A stretch of 56,056 bases of DNA from Mesorhizobium sp. (GCF_023954305.1 NZ_JAMLIG010000006.1:1-56056); one strand, 5' to 3'. Shown: positions 8,219-15,807, numbered from the stretch's first letter. Notes: generated by a model not told the origin, from the letters alone. A program made the numbers and translations.

Positions 8219-8819
8219 CGGCGTTGTCCTTTCTTGGGAGGAAGGGTTCACGACCTTCTGCCAGGCGAAGCTCGTCCACGAAGGCGAACAGGCCGGGGCG
8301 ATCGAAGGATTGAGGCCGTCCGCTGCGGCCACGAACCAGATAGGGATATCTGCCGCGCTGGATGTAGGAGACCTCGAAGCCGTGCCGGGCGAGGTATCCG
8401 CGCAGATATTCGAGATCGTCGGCGACGCCTCTTTCGAAGCGCCGGACGCCGTTGACGGCGATATAGGCGTCGACCATGGCGGCTATTGCTGTCCGCGGCG
8501 CGTTGGCCGGCAGGACGATCATCTCAGGCCGCGTCCGTCTGACCTTTGACGTTGTGGGCGCGGCGGCGGACCGAGCGCCCGCCCTCAACTTTGCGCGGCT
8601 CTTGCGCGATATCGCGCCGCCGGCCGCCCCGGTCTTTTCTCTTGGCGCCGGCGGTGGAAGCTCGCCTTCGTCCCGCAATTTCTTGACGACACCGGCGATT
8701 GCGGAGCGCGATATCGCTCCGAGCTCAGAGGCTATTTCGCCAAAACTCTTACCGGCGAGAATCCCGTCCTTGACGGCGGAGCGCTTCTCCGTTGGGCTCA
8801 GATCCTTCCAGCGGGTCAT
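8202..8819 (-). CDS. GcrA-like DNA-binding protein
   Basis: 205 residues. The N-terminus (about 1-50) matches the GcrA pattern: WKDLS...K.GILAGKSFGEIASELG..SRSAI.GVVKKL, a helix-turn-helix. GcrA is the alphaproteobacterial cell-cycle factor that works with RNA polymerase at promoters carrying CcrM-methylated GANTC. A basic, Ala/Arg-rich linker (about 60-95) follows. The C-terminal part (about 95-195) is unlike host GcrA, so this is not a simple copy. It overlaps both neighbours in the early operon. Role inferred: redirecting host or phage transcription. Confidence 0.7.
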   Translation of the reverse strand: MTRWKDLSPTEKRSAVKDGILAGKSFGEIASELGAISRSAIAGVVKKLRDEGELPPPAPREKTGAAGGAISRKSRAKLRAGARSAAAPTTSKVRRTRPEMIVLPANAPRTAIAAMVDAYIAVNGVRRFERGVADDLEYLRGYLARHGFEVSYIQRGRYPYLVRGRSGRPQSFDRPGLFAFVDELRLAEGREPFLPRKDNADGARA

Positions 8820-9280
8820 TCGGCAACTCCGGATACACCCAGAGTGCCAGCGATGCGGCTGAGAGCACGCACTTGGTGGCTATCCAGCGGCGCGCCTTCC
8901 GCGGCAAGATGCGCTGCCAGAAGGTTGGCCGTGGCGGCGAGTTTAAGCCTGGCACGTCGTGCCTCCTGTCCCGCGCGCAACTCTTTGAGCGCGCGCATTT
9001 CCTCGTAATCGACGCGCCGCGCTTCGGCGAACAGCCAAGACTTCACACGGTTCCACGTCAAGGTTTCGAGCCGCCACTCAAACTCCGGGCTCGTGATTGC
9101 ACGGTGGATGGCCGACACCTGCCCCTTCCATCCCTGGTGCGGCGCGAGCATCTTGCCCAACTCGCGGCTGTGTTGTTGGGCGAGCGCTACGCTAGACATG
9201 ATGCGCCCGCCCCGCTCCGAAGCCTCCGAACAAAATTCGGAGTTCTCCGAACGCGATTCCGAGATTTCCGAACCGAACAT
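8816..9280 (-). CDS. Hypothetical protein with Ser-Glu-rich N-terminus
   Basis: 154 residues from MFGSEISESRSE, the start best placed after a GGAG (7-bp spacing). An internal ATG at 9199 (MSSVALAQQ) is an alternative. The N-terminus repeats Ser-Glu six times, and the underlying TCCGAA/TTCGGA repeats all fall on multiples of three, so the repeat is at protein level. The rest is helical and positively charged. No family recognised. First gene after the hairpin downstream of cro. Confidence 0.6.
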   Translation of the reverse strand: MFGSEISESRSENSEFCSEASERGGRIMSSVALAQQHSRELGKMLAPHQGWKGQVSAIHRAITSPEFEWRLETLTWNRVKSWLFAEARRVDYEEMRALKELRAGQEARRARLKLAATANLLAAHLAAEGAPLDSHQVRALSRIAGTLGVSGVAE

Positions 9281-9340
9281 CGCCATTCTCCATTCCAGCG
9301 ACGGAACTGGAGAGACGCGATGCGCAGACGGATGAAAGGA

Positions 9341-9369
9341 GGTGGCCCACGACATGCACGTGGGCCACC
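9341..9369. promoter_or_regulatory. Strong hairpin in the gap after the cro region
   Basis: Two 11-bp arms, GGTGGCCCACG (9341-9351) and CGTGGGCCACC (9359-9369), are perfectly complementary around a 7-base loop. On the minus strand only a weak T-rich stretch (TCCTTTC) follows. It sits between the cro-proximal genes and the early leftward operon, so it could be an attenuator or an antitermination target. No U-tract typical of a full terminator is present. Confidence 0.5.
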
Positions 9370-9481
9370 ATGCCGGTGGTCAGCCGGCGGGCGCGCGGGA
9401 ACAGCTGGCGCGCCGAAAAGCTCATGATGCGGCCCTCGTGATAATCTCCCGGTGCGAACGGAAGAATCGGAGGGAAACGTC

Positions 9482-9850
9482 ATGGCTGATCTGGAGAGCA
9501 TCGAGGCGCGCGTTGGCGCGCTCGAAACTGAACTGGCGGTCGCTTACCGCCTGATCTGGCAGGAGCGATGCACTGCGCGCGCCGTGCAAACCATGCTTTG
9601 CGCCCTGATCGACAGCTTTCGACCCGGTGAGCCCGAGCGCGCCTCTGAATGGTTTGACGCCATGGAATTCGTCGCTACCCAGAACGCGGGTTTGATAGCC
9701 GACCTTGCGAGCGACGAAATCATCCGAGAGCACGGGCTTGATTCCGAAATGCTGGCGGCCATGGAAGACGAGAAGGCTGAGGTCGCGAAGCTTCTGCGCA
9801 ACCTCTATGCGATGCTGAAGAACCCGCAGGGCGGCTTGGCCCGAGACTGA
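9482..9850 (+). CDS. Hypothetical plus-strand gene (moron-like)
   Basis: 122 residues from MADLESIEARVGALE, with a good GGAGGG ribosome-binding site 7 bp upstream. The N-terminus is a probable coiled coil and the remainder is acidic and helical; there is no membrane segment. It is transcribed against the leftward operon between cro and the hairpin, and it converges with cro (stops 5 bp apart). The long minus-strand frame across it has shadow-like composition. Confidence 0.6.
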   Translation: MADLESIEARVGALETELAVAYRLIWQERCTARAVQTMLCALIDSFRPGEPERASEWFDAMEFVATQNAGLIADLASDEIIREHGLDSEMLAAMEDEKAEVAKLLRNLYAMLKNPQGGLARD

Positions 9851-9855
9851 CGCAC

Positions 9856-10068
9856 TCATGCCGCGTCTCCCGTCGTGATGGGCGTCGATGAAAAAATGTC
9901 GGGCCTCAGATCGTGAGGCGGAATGCCGGTCGCCCGCGAGACTTCTCCTACACGCTCTGCCGGAACCTGCTTCCACATAGAGATGGCAGACGGCGAACAG
10001 TTGAGGGCGGCTGACAATGCGAGCCGACGCCCACGTTCAGCGTTGAGATATTCGAGGAGCTTTTCCAT
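9856..10068 (-). CDS. Cro-like repressor (YdaS-type small HTH)
   Basis: 70 residues from MEKLLEYLNAERGRR. The HTH reads LALSAALNCSPSAISMWK, then P.ERV.EVSRATGIPPHDLRPD, the pattern of YdaS/Cro-like phage regulators. It faces the CI-like gene across an operator region. An ATG at 10086 is in frame but lies inside the proposed promoter; the predicted transcript start falls at about 10067, so translation from 10068 could be leaderless, as for lambda cI from PRM (inference). It should repress lysogenic transcription and open the leftward lytic unit. Confidence 0.7.
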   Translation of the reverse strand: MEKLLEYLNAERGRRLALSAALNCSPSAISMWKQVPAERVGEVSRATGIPPHDLRPDIFSSTPITTGDAA

Positions 10069-10073
10069 ACCCC

Positions 10074-10117
10074 ATACTTCATTCACACTGAATTTCAGTC
10101 AAGCTGATTTTTCAGTG
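10074..10117 (-). promoter_or_regulatory. Leftward lytic promoter (PR-like) with operators
   Basis: Minus strand: TTGACT (-35, 10102-10097), 17-bp spacer, AAGTAT (-10, 10079-10074). The spacer holds a palindromic ACTGAAATTCAGT operator. A second related half-dyad (CTGATTTTTCAG, plus strand 10105-10116) lies upstream, nearer the CI gene. The same -35 plus operator arrangement recurs at 11168-11196, which supports both. Confidence 0.65.
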
Positions 10118-10124
10118 AGAGCGA

Positions 10125-10850
10125 ATGGTACTGACACGCGCGTTGCGGCAGAAAATGTGGATGGTCACGAATGCCAAGCCGGCGCGGCGCGAAAACTACA
10201 TTCGCCAATGGCGCAAACATCGCGGGTTGACGCAGGAACAACTAGCGGAAGCCGTTGGCGTGGCAACCGCGACCATTTCCCAGATCGAGACCGGGAAACA
10301 GGGTTTTACCGACACCTCGCTTTACGCCATTGCAGAAGCTCTTCACGTGACAGCTGGAGACCTCCTCAGCGGCCCGCCTGCTGTGTCCGGCGCACCTGCT
10401 GGAACCGAGGTCCCCTTGATGGGATATCTTGGGGCGGGGGCGGAAGTTGAGCCCGACTTCGAGCAGGTTCCGCCCGAGGGCCTGGACCAGGTCTCCCTTC
10501 CCTTCGATCTCGATGACGACCTAATTGCATTCAAGGTTCGCGGCGATTCGATGCTGCCGTTTTATCGTGACGGAGCAACGATTGTCGTCTTTCGCGAACA
10601 GAAACGCCCGCTAACGACCTTTTACGGCGAAGAGGCGGCAGTCCGGACAAGCAACGGCCGGCGCTTCATCAAGACGATTATGAGAGGCGACGGAGACAGC
10701 GTCACGCTCACCTCTTGGAACGCCGCGCCGATCGAGAATGTCCGCCTCGAATGGATTGGTGAGATATTCGCAGTTCTACCGCCCGCAGCGATGAAGAAAG
10801 CAATTCGTCAGGGTGGCGTTCAAGGTCAACTGAGGCTCAAAACAGCCTGA
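10125..10850 (+). CDS. CI-like phage repressor with S24 (LexA-type) domain
   Basis: 241 residues. An XRE-type HTH is at about 26-80 (LTQEQLAEAVGVATATISQIETGK). A linker is followed by an S24 peptidase fold: probable cleavage site Ala104-Gly105 (LGAGAE), catalytic Ser142 (GDSM) and Lys183 (FIKTI). SOS-induced RecA would trigger self-cleavage and induction. It is divergent from cro. No strong ribosome-binding site is seen before the ATG at 10125; in-frame ATGs at 10155 and 10161 are alternatives, and the HTH is intact from any of them. Confidence 0.88.
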   Translation: MVLTRALRQKMWMVTNAKPARRENYIRQWRKHRGLTQEQLAEAVGVATATISQIETGKQGFTDTSLYAIAEALHVTAGDLLSGPPAVSGAPAGTEVPLMGYLGAGAEVEPDFEQVPPEGLDQVSLPFDLDDDLIAFKVRGDSMLPFYRDGATIVVFREQKRPLTTFYGEEAAVRTSNGRRFIKTIMRGDGDSVTLTSWNAAPIENVRLEWIGEIFAVLPPAAMKKAIRQGGVQGQLRLKTA

Positions 10851-10878
10851 CCCTCCTGCCATCGGCCAGTTGACGGCC

Positions 10879-10907
10879 GAGCGCGCGGGCTTTACCCGCG
10901 CGCGCTC
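10879..10907 (+). terminator. GC-rich hairpin after the CI gene
   Basis: GAGCGCGCGGG pairs with CCCGCGCGCGCTC around a 5-base loop just after the repressor stop (10850). Position suggests a terminator for the repressor transcript, but no T-tract follows, so it may be a weak or factor-dependent stop. Confidence 0.4.
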
Positions 10908-10957
10908 TCGCAGTCGTGCGTTCGCGCGGATCAGAGATATAAACTTTCAAACATCAT

Positions 10958-11062
10958 AGCTCTACGTTGAAAGGTACACTCTACGTTCAAACGTAGAGCT
11001 CAAATCTTCAGCGTTTATGTCGCGCGGCATGTGCGCCGTAGCTAGCGCTACGGCTCATGCCG
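10958..11062. promoter_or_regulatory. Intergenic region with nested inverted repeats
   Basis: The 367-bp gap between the CI gene and 11218 has no ORF. It holds: AGCTCTACGTT (10958-10968) facing AACGTAGAGCT (10990-11000); a tight palindrome CTCTACGTT-CA-AACGTAGAG (10979-10998) inside that; an ACTTTCAA/TTGAAAGGT pair around 10942-10975; and a long imperfect hairpin (about 11025-11062) with inner arms CCGTAGC/GCTACGG (11036-11053) and outer arms CGGCATG/CATGCCG. Operators or a structured RNA are possible. Confidence 0.45.
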
Positions 11063-11167
11063 TCTTCAACGTTGATCACAATCTTAAACCTCTCCGAACT
11101 GGCGCTTCGCGCGCGAGGCTCGGCTTGCCGCCGTCTGAGAAAATTTCAGCAGCACTGATTTTTTGGA

Positions 11168-11196
11168 TTGACGGAATTTTCAGTGTCACTTAAGTT
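11168..11196 (+). promoter_or_regulatory. Rightward early promoter (PL-like) with operator
   Basis: TTGACG (11168-11173), 17-bp spacer, TAAGTT (11191-11196). The spacer holds GAATTTTCAGTGT, matching the operator in the cro promoter (GAAATTCAGTGT). A further half-site CACTGATTTTTT is just upstream (about 11154). It drives the plus-strand early operon that begins at 11218, with an AAAGGAG ribosome-binding site at 11204-11210. Confidence 0.65.
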
Positions 11197-11217
11197 TTTA
11201 GGCAAAGGAGACATCCG

Positions 11218-11556
11218 ATGCCCCACGACCTTACCCGCGACGGCCTGATCTCAGCCCTCACACCAAGCCTGCTGCCGCAGACGAAGCCGGTGTTCCTCCG
11301 CGACCTCCTGCGCATGAAGCGCAACCGCGGCGATGCCGACGTCGAGCAGTTCAAACTGACCTGCCGCGAGTTCGGGTCCGGACTGAACGCGACGATTTCC
11401 GGCGCGGCTTGGGCCATGCGTCAGTGGGTCGCCAAGGCCGATCGCTTGGGCTGGACCGACATGAAGGTCGCCCGCTGCACGGCTTTCCTCGCCGACCTCG
11501 ATGCGGTTCTCGCTGGCAATCTGACCGGATGGGACATCGCGCGAGCTGCTGCCTGA
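11218..11556 (+). CDS. First gene of the rightward early operon, hypothetical
   Basis: 112 residues with a strong AAAGGAG ribosome-binding site 7 bp before the ATG. Soluble, helical and basic in the middle (LLRMKRNRGDADVEQFKLTCREFG). No family recognised. As the first early gene under the CI/Cro-type operator it would be expressed at once on induction; a regulatory or host-takeover role is guesswork. Confidence 0.6.
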   Translation: MPHDLTRDGLISALTPSLLPQTKPVFLRDLLRMKRNRGDADVEQFKLTCREFGSGLNATISGAAWAMRQWVAKADRLGWTDMKVARCTAFLADLDAVLAGNLTGWDIARAAA

Positions 11557-11591
11557 AACTGTTTCCCCATCCGACTGAAGGATCAATCGAC

Positions 11592-12511
11592 ATGGCCGCA
11601 AAGGCGAAAACGACCTCGAAGTCCAAGGTTCCAGCTGAGCCATTGGTTGCGTACAAGGGCTTCAACCGCGACTTGACCTGCACGCCGGAAGGGCGATCCT
11701 TCCAGTACGAGATCGGCAAGACCTACGACAACGGCGGCGGTCCCGTCGTCCGGTGTGGCGATGGTGCGTTCCATTGGGTGGAGATGCCGCTCGATGCCTT
11801 CACGTATTACGGCCCGGCCACCGGTCGTTACGCCATCGTCGAGCCTTCAGGTGAGATAGCCCGCGAGGAAAACAGTGACACCAAGGGTGCGTCGAGCATT
11901 CTGTCGATCAAGGTCGACATATCGATCGGCGACCTGACCCGTCGCGCCGTCGCCTGGGTTGCGGAAATGGCGCGAAAGCAGGGAAATGGGCAGTTTGCCG
12001 CCGGGTATCGCGGCCACGCCTCTGCCGCCGGGGATTACGGCCACGCCTCTGCCGCCGGGTATCGCGGCCACGCCTCTCCGCCGGGGATTACGGCCACGCC
12101 TCTGCCGCCGGGGATTACGGCCACGCCTCTGCCGCCGGGTCTGGCGGCCACGCCTCTGCCGCCGGGGATTACGGCCACGCCTCTGCCGCCGGGTCTGGCG
12201 GCCACGCCTCTGCCGCCGGGTCTGGCGGCCACGCCTCTGCCGCCGGGTATCGCGGCCACGCCTCTGCCGCCGGGTATCGCGGCCACGCCTCTGTCAAAGG
12301 GAAAAATTCAATTGCGCATGCGGCTGGGCCGAACGGCACGGCCACTGCCGTCGAGGGGAGTGCAATCAGCCTCGGCGCCTATGATGACGCCGGCAATCTC
12401 GTCGCCGTGCGGGCCGCCATGGTCGGGCATGACGGTATTGAGGCCGGCAAAACCTACCGTCTGTCGATCTCCGGAGACTTCATCGAAGTCGAAACGCCGG
12501 AGGCCGCCTGA
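11592..12511 (+). pseudogene. DUF7666-like repeat protein, broken by a 1-base deletion
   Basis: The N-terminus (AYKGFNRDLTCTPEGRSFQYEIGKTY...) and the C-terminus (AGNLVAVRAAMVGHDGIEAGKTYRLS...) match the two ends of a phage family whose middle is a short Gly/Ala/Ser repeat. Here the middle is eleven 27-bp units encoding nine residues each (AAGYRGHAS, with DYG and SGG variants). The fourth unit (12078-12103) lacks one G, so frame 0 switches to Pro-rich nonsense (PPGITATPL), which runs without a stop into the next gene up to 12929. With the missing base restored the product is 306 residues, ending ETPEAA at 12511. A real mutation, a switch or a sequencing error cannot be told apart here. Confidence 0.75.
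11997..12292 (+). repeat. Eleven tandem 27-bp coding repeats
   Basis: Units begin at 11997, 12024, 12051, 12078 (26 bp), 12104, 12131, 12158, 12185, 12212, 12239 and 12266. All share GCCGCCGGG at the start and GGCCACGCCTCT at the end; only the middle six bases vary (TATCGC, GATTAC, TCTGGC). Because 27 is a multiple of three, unit gain or loss keeps frame; the single-base loss in unit 4 does not. Confidence 0.95.
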
Positions 12512-12627
12512 TGGACGCCGCTCTCAACGCCGCGTGCAATTGGCTTGTCGAGCATCATCGGATCACAGCTGCTCTCATCGTTGGCATGAGCTGGGCCGCG
12601 TCCGCGTATGCGGGGATGCCGATATGA
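12511..12627 (+). CDS. Small single-span membrane protein
   Basis: 38 residues starting MDAALNAACNW, with a hydrophobic stretch (ITAALIVGMSWAASAYAG) in the second half. Its ATG shares its A with the stop of the true DUF7666-like frame, and it overlaps the next gene by 4 bp (ATGA). This tight packing supports both it and the repaired frame upstream. Function unknown. Confidence 0.5.
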   Translation: MDAALNAACNWLVEHHRITAALIVGMSWAASAYAGMPI

Positions 12628-12929
12628 GCCCGCGTGAAGTTCTAGACGCGATCCGCGACCTAGTCGAAGCCGCCGAAATGCAGGGCTGGGATGCCCTGCC
12701 CGACCTGAAGCCGGTGCTCGATCGTGGCCGTGAGGCTTATGCCGATCTGCAGGTCGTGATGGCGGATGGCGACGACGATATTGGCGCCGGACGATCTGCC
12801 TTAATTGTAGGGCTCGACGCCGTTGGATACGGCATGATGGCCGGCGTTGCGGATGACTGGCAGACCTCCCTGACAGATAGCCAGTTGGCAGAAGCGGCAG
12901 ACGCCCTCGGTGTCGAGGCGTCGTCATGA
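12624..12929 (+). CDS. Hypothetical acidic protein
   Basis: 101 residues from MSPREVLDAIRDLVEAAE. Soluble, acidic and helical, no recognised domain. It overlaps the small membrane ORF upstream and the YqaJ-type exonuclease downstream by 4 bp each. The open frame extends upstream only because of the frameshift in the repeat gene. Confidence 0.6.
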   Translation: MSPREVLDAIRDLVEAAEMQGWDALPDLKPVLDRGREAYADLQVVMADGDDDIGAGRSALIVGLDAVGYGMMAGVADDWQTSLTDSQLAEAADALGVEASS

Positions 12930-13879
12930 CCGTCCAGATCATCCACCCGGCCGACCGCGCTACCTGGCTCGACGCCCGCAAGCAGGATGTGACGGCATCG
13001 GTCGCGGGGGCCCTTCTCGGCGTTCACCCCTACCAGACGCCCTATGGCCTTTGGGCGGAGAAGTCCGGCCGGGTGGCGAGCGACGATGCCGACAATCCTG
13101 TCTTGCGCCGCGGGCGCCTGCTGGAACCGGTCGTCATCGAGATGCTGCGCGAAGATCGGCCGGAGTGGACGGTCGAATACAGGCGCGACAACGCCTACTG
13201 GCGCGACACGGAAGCCCGCATCGGCGCTACACCGGACGCCTTCGCGACCCGTCCCGACATTTTCGGCCAGGGCATCGTGCAGGTGAAGACCGTCGCTGAG
13301 GATAAATTCCGGCGCGAATGGATCGATGCGGAAACGGGCGACGTCGTGCTCCCGCTCTGGATAGCGGTTCAGGCGATCGTCGAGGCCACGCTGACGGGCG
13401 CGACATGGGCTTGCGTGGCCGTCATGGTCATCGGCCGGGGCATTGATCTGCAGATCGTCGATATTCCGCTCGACGCCGGCGCGCGCGTCATGAACCGCCT
13501 TCGGCGTGACGTCCGCGAGTTCTGGCGCAAGGTCGAGGTCGGCGAGGAGCCTCCAATCGACTGGAACCGGGACGGCGCTTCGGTGGCGGAGGTCTACCGC
13601 GACAGCATGCCTGATCGGAAGGACCTGACGGCCGTCGAAGGGCTGGACGAAATATCCGGCAGGTTTGTGGATGCCCGCGAGGCACACGCTGTGTCCGGAA
13701 AGGCCATCGAGCAATTGCGCCCCCGGATCCTGCATGCACTCGGCGCGGCTGAAACCGGCTTCACCACGAACTGGAACATTGTAGCGCGCACGTCGGTGCG
13801 GACTGGCCCGAACGGTCAAGCCGTGAAGTCGCGCTCGCTTCGCATCACCCCGAAGGAGAATCCCGATGCGCGTTTCTGA
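12926..13879 (+). CDS. YqaJ-type recombination exonuclease
   Basis: 317 residues. The PD-(D/E)XK pattern of lambda-exonuclease/YqaJ proteins is visible: TASVAGALLGVHPYQTPYGLW (about 24-44), RGRLLEPVVIEML (about 63-75), the active-site GATPDAF (about 100) and VQVKTV (about 118-123). It would resect double-stranded ends 5' to 3' to give single strands for the RecT protein encoded two genes on. Overlaps both neighbours. Confidence 0.8.
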   Translation: MTVQIIHPADRATWLDARKQDVTASVAGALLGVHPYQTPYGLWAEKSGRVASDDADNPVLRRGRLLEPVVIEMLREDRPEWTVEYRRDNAYWRDTEARIGATPDAFATRPDIFGQGIVQVKTVAEDKFRREWIDAETGDVVLPLWIAVQAIVEATLTGATWACVAVMVIGRGIDLQIVDIPLDAGARVMNRLRRDVREFWRKVEVGEEPPIDWNRDGASVAEVYRDSMPDRKDLTAVEGLDEISGRFVDAREAHAVSGKAIEQLRPRILHALGAAETGFTTNWNIVARTSVRTGPNGQAVKSRSLRITPKENPDARF

Positions 13880-14675
13880 TGCCCCCTCGATCGTCGGCCC
13901 CGCCGACGCCGGCCTGGGTCACAACAAGCCGCCGGTATCAGTGCTGTTCGTCGATGAACACAAGGACCTGATCACTGAGGTCGAAGCACTGGCCGGCCGC
14001 GCCAACACGGCGAAGGATGGCCTTGTCGCCGGCAGGATCGCCAACGACAACGAGCGGGATACCTGGGTGGCGCTCGGGCTCGCCGCGAAGAAGGTTGCAA
14101 AGCAGGTCTGCGACAAGCGCGACGAGATCGTTGGGCCGATCCGCGAAGAACTCAACGATTGGAACCGGCTGTTCGGCGTCAACGTCAATCCGCACCCGGA
14201 GAGCCTTCATGCCCGCTGCCTGAGGATCAAAAACGCGGCGGAAAGTCTTGCTGGCGCCTATGCCGACGCGCAACGCGCCGCCGCGCAGAAGGCCGCCGCC
14301 GAGGCCGCCGCCAAGGCGCGCGAGGAAGCCCAGCGCAAACTCGACGAGGCTGCTGCGTCGGCCGAAGGCGTAATTGCCGACGTCGCGCTTCAGGAGGCCG
14401 AAAAGGCCGAACACAAGGCCAAGCACCTCGAGGCTCAAGCTCTCGGCGCGGCGACGGGGCCGGTGCGCACCGACGCCGGCACGATCAGCGAACGCAAGCA
14501 GTGGGACTTCCGCATCGTCGACATCGCCAAGGTCGACCTGAATGGCCCGCTGCGCGCTCACATTGGCATCGACGTCATCGAGAAGGCGATCCGCGCGCAC
14601 ATCCGCGCGAACCGGAACACGGTACCGCTGACCGGCGTCGAAATCTTCCAATCCAGCAAAGCCCAGCTGCGGTGA
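13866..14675 (+). CDS. Coiled-coil protein between exonuclease and RecT
   Basis: 269 residues. The middle (about 125-195) is a long Ala/Lys/Glu coiled coil; the end reads VPLTGVEIFQSSKAQLR, with a domain (about 205-265) similar to phage proteins often found in the same slot of recombination cassettes. It might assist the exonuclease/RecT pair or act on host nucleases; neither can be shown from sequence. It overlaps the exonuclease gene by 14 bp. Confidence 0.6.
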   Translation: MRVSDAPSIVGPADAGLGHNKPPVSVLFVDEHKDLITEVEALAGRANTAKDGLVAGRIANDNERDTWVALGLAAKKVAKQVCDKRDEIVGPIREELNDWNRLFGVNVNPHPESLHARCLRIKNAAESLAGAYADAQRAAAQKAAAEAAAKAREEAQRKLDEAAASAEGVIADVALQEAEKAEHKAKHLEAQALGAATGPVRTDAGTISERKQWDFRIVDIAKVDLNGPLRAHIGIDVIEKAIRAHIRANRNTVPLTGVEIFQSSKAQLR

Positions 14676-14700
14676 ACGGCGGCAACAGGAGAAACACGCC

Positions 14701-15804
14701 ATGAATGCAGTCGTTGAAGCCAAAGGTCCACGCGAGATCGATGTGGTCCGTCACCAGTTCGATCAGATGGGCGACCAGTTCAAGGCCGTCCTGCCTGCCC
14801 ATATCCCCGTCGAGCGCTTCGCGCGCGTCGTCATGACCGCGATCCAGAACAATCCTCAGCTTTTGCAAGCGCCTCGGAAGGAGCTTTTCAACGCCTCGAT
14901 GAAGGCGGCGCAGGATGGCTTGCTGCCGGACGGCCGCGAGGGCGCGCTCGTGCTGCGCAAGTCGAAGAACAGCTTCTCGATAACCTGGCAGCCGATGATC
15001 GCCGGCGTGCGCAAGAAGGCGCGCAACAGTGGCGAGATATCCACATGGGACGCCCACGTGGTCTACGCCAACGACTTCTTTCAGTTCCAGCTGGGAGACG
15101 CGCCGCAGATCAATCACACCTACGATCTAAAGCAGGATCGCGGCGAGCCCGTCGGCGCCTATTCCGTCTGCGTGCTGAAAGACGGCTCGAAATCCTACGA
15201 GGTCATGTCGACCAGCGAGATCAACGCGATCCGCGACCGGTCGGACGGCTGGAAAGCGTTCAAAGGCGGGTACGTCAAGTCCACGCCATGGTCGACCGAT
15301 TGGGCCGAGATGGCGCGCAAGACGGTGGCCAAGCGGCATTCCAAGGTGCTGCCGATGTCGACTGACCTCGATGACCTTATCCGCCGCGACGACGAACTCT
15401 ACGACATGAAGGGCGCGAAGGACGAGGCCCAGGAAAGACGCCCGAAATCTCTCGCCGACAGACTGGACCAGATCGCCGACGAAACGGACGCCGATCCGGA
15501 CACCGGCGAGGTCATCGAACATGAATCGGAGCCGTCCGCCCCCAGCGGCTCCGACCGCGGCAGGTCTTCCTCAGAAGATTCCGCCGCTGGCAAGCCGCCG
15601 TCGGATATCTCCTCCAGCCCGGACGGCGGCGACCCCATTTCCGAAGCGCGACGGCGCGGAGCGGAAGCCCGCGAAAAAGGTATGAGCCGTAAGGCTCTGC
15701 CGAAGGAGTACCGCTCCGACGAACGCCTGATGTCCGCCTATCTGGACGGCTTCGACACGGGAGAAGCGGAAGACCGCGAACCCGGTGCGGACGAGGAGGA
15801 ATAG
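14701..15804 (+). CDS. recT: RecT-family single-strand annealing recombinase
   Basis: 367 residues. The core (about 20-235) follows RecT: LPAHIPVERFARVVMTAIQNNPQLL, SLFNA-type FNASMKAAQDGLLPDGREGALV, WQPMIAGVRKKARNSGEI and the end STDWAEMARKTVAKRHSKVLP. The remaining 130 residues are an acidic, Ser-rich tail. With the upstream exonuclease it forms a two-gene recombination system for genome circularisation and recombination-dependent replication. Confidence 0.88.
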   Translation: MNAVVEAKGPREIDVVRHQFDQMGDQFKAVLPAHIPVERFARVVMTAIQNNPQLLQAPRKELFNASMKAAQDGLLPDGREGALVLRKSKNSFSITWQPMIAGVRKKARNSGEISTWDAHVVYANDFFQFQLGDAPQINHTYDLKQDRGEPVGAYSVCVLKDGSKSYEVMSTSEINAIRDRSDGWKAFKGGYVKSTPWSTDWAEMARKTVAKRHSKVLPMSTDLDDLIRRDDELYDMKGAKDEAQERRPKSLADRLDQIADETDADPDTGEVIEHESEPSAPSGSDRGRSSSEDSAAGKPPSDISSSPDGGDPISEARRRGAEAREKGMSRKALPKEYRSDERLMSAYLDGFDTGEAEDREPGADEEE

Positions 15805-15807
15805 GTC

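Noticed and set aside
9215..9277. TCCGAA/TTCGGA repeats as an iteron array like the 11-bp ones
   Set aside because: Same-strand TCCGAA spacings are 9, 12 and 21, all multiples of three, and they encode Ser-Glu repeats, so the pattern is explained at protein level.
11997..12292. 27-bp tandem repeat as a CRISPR array
   Set aside because: Units are directly adjacent with no spacers, code in frame for nine residues and belong to a recognisable repeat-protein family.
12737..13819. Minus-strand ORF (360 codons) opposite the YqaJ-type gene
   Set aside because: Shadow frame; the plus frame carries the conserved nuclease motifs.
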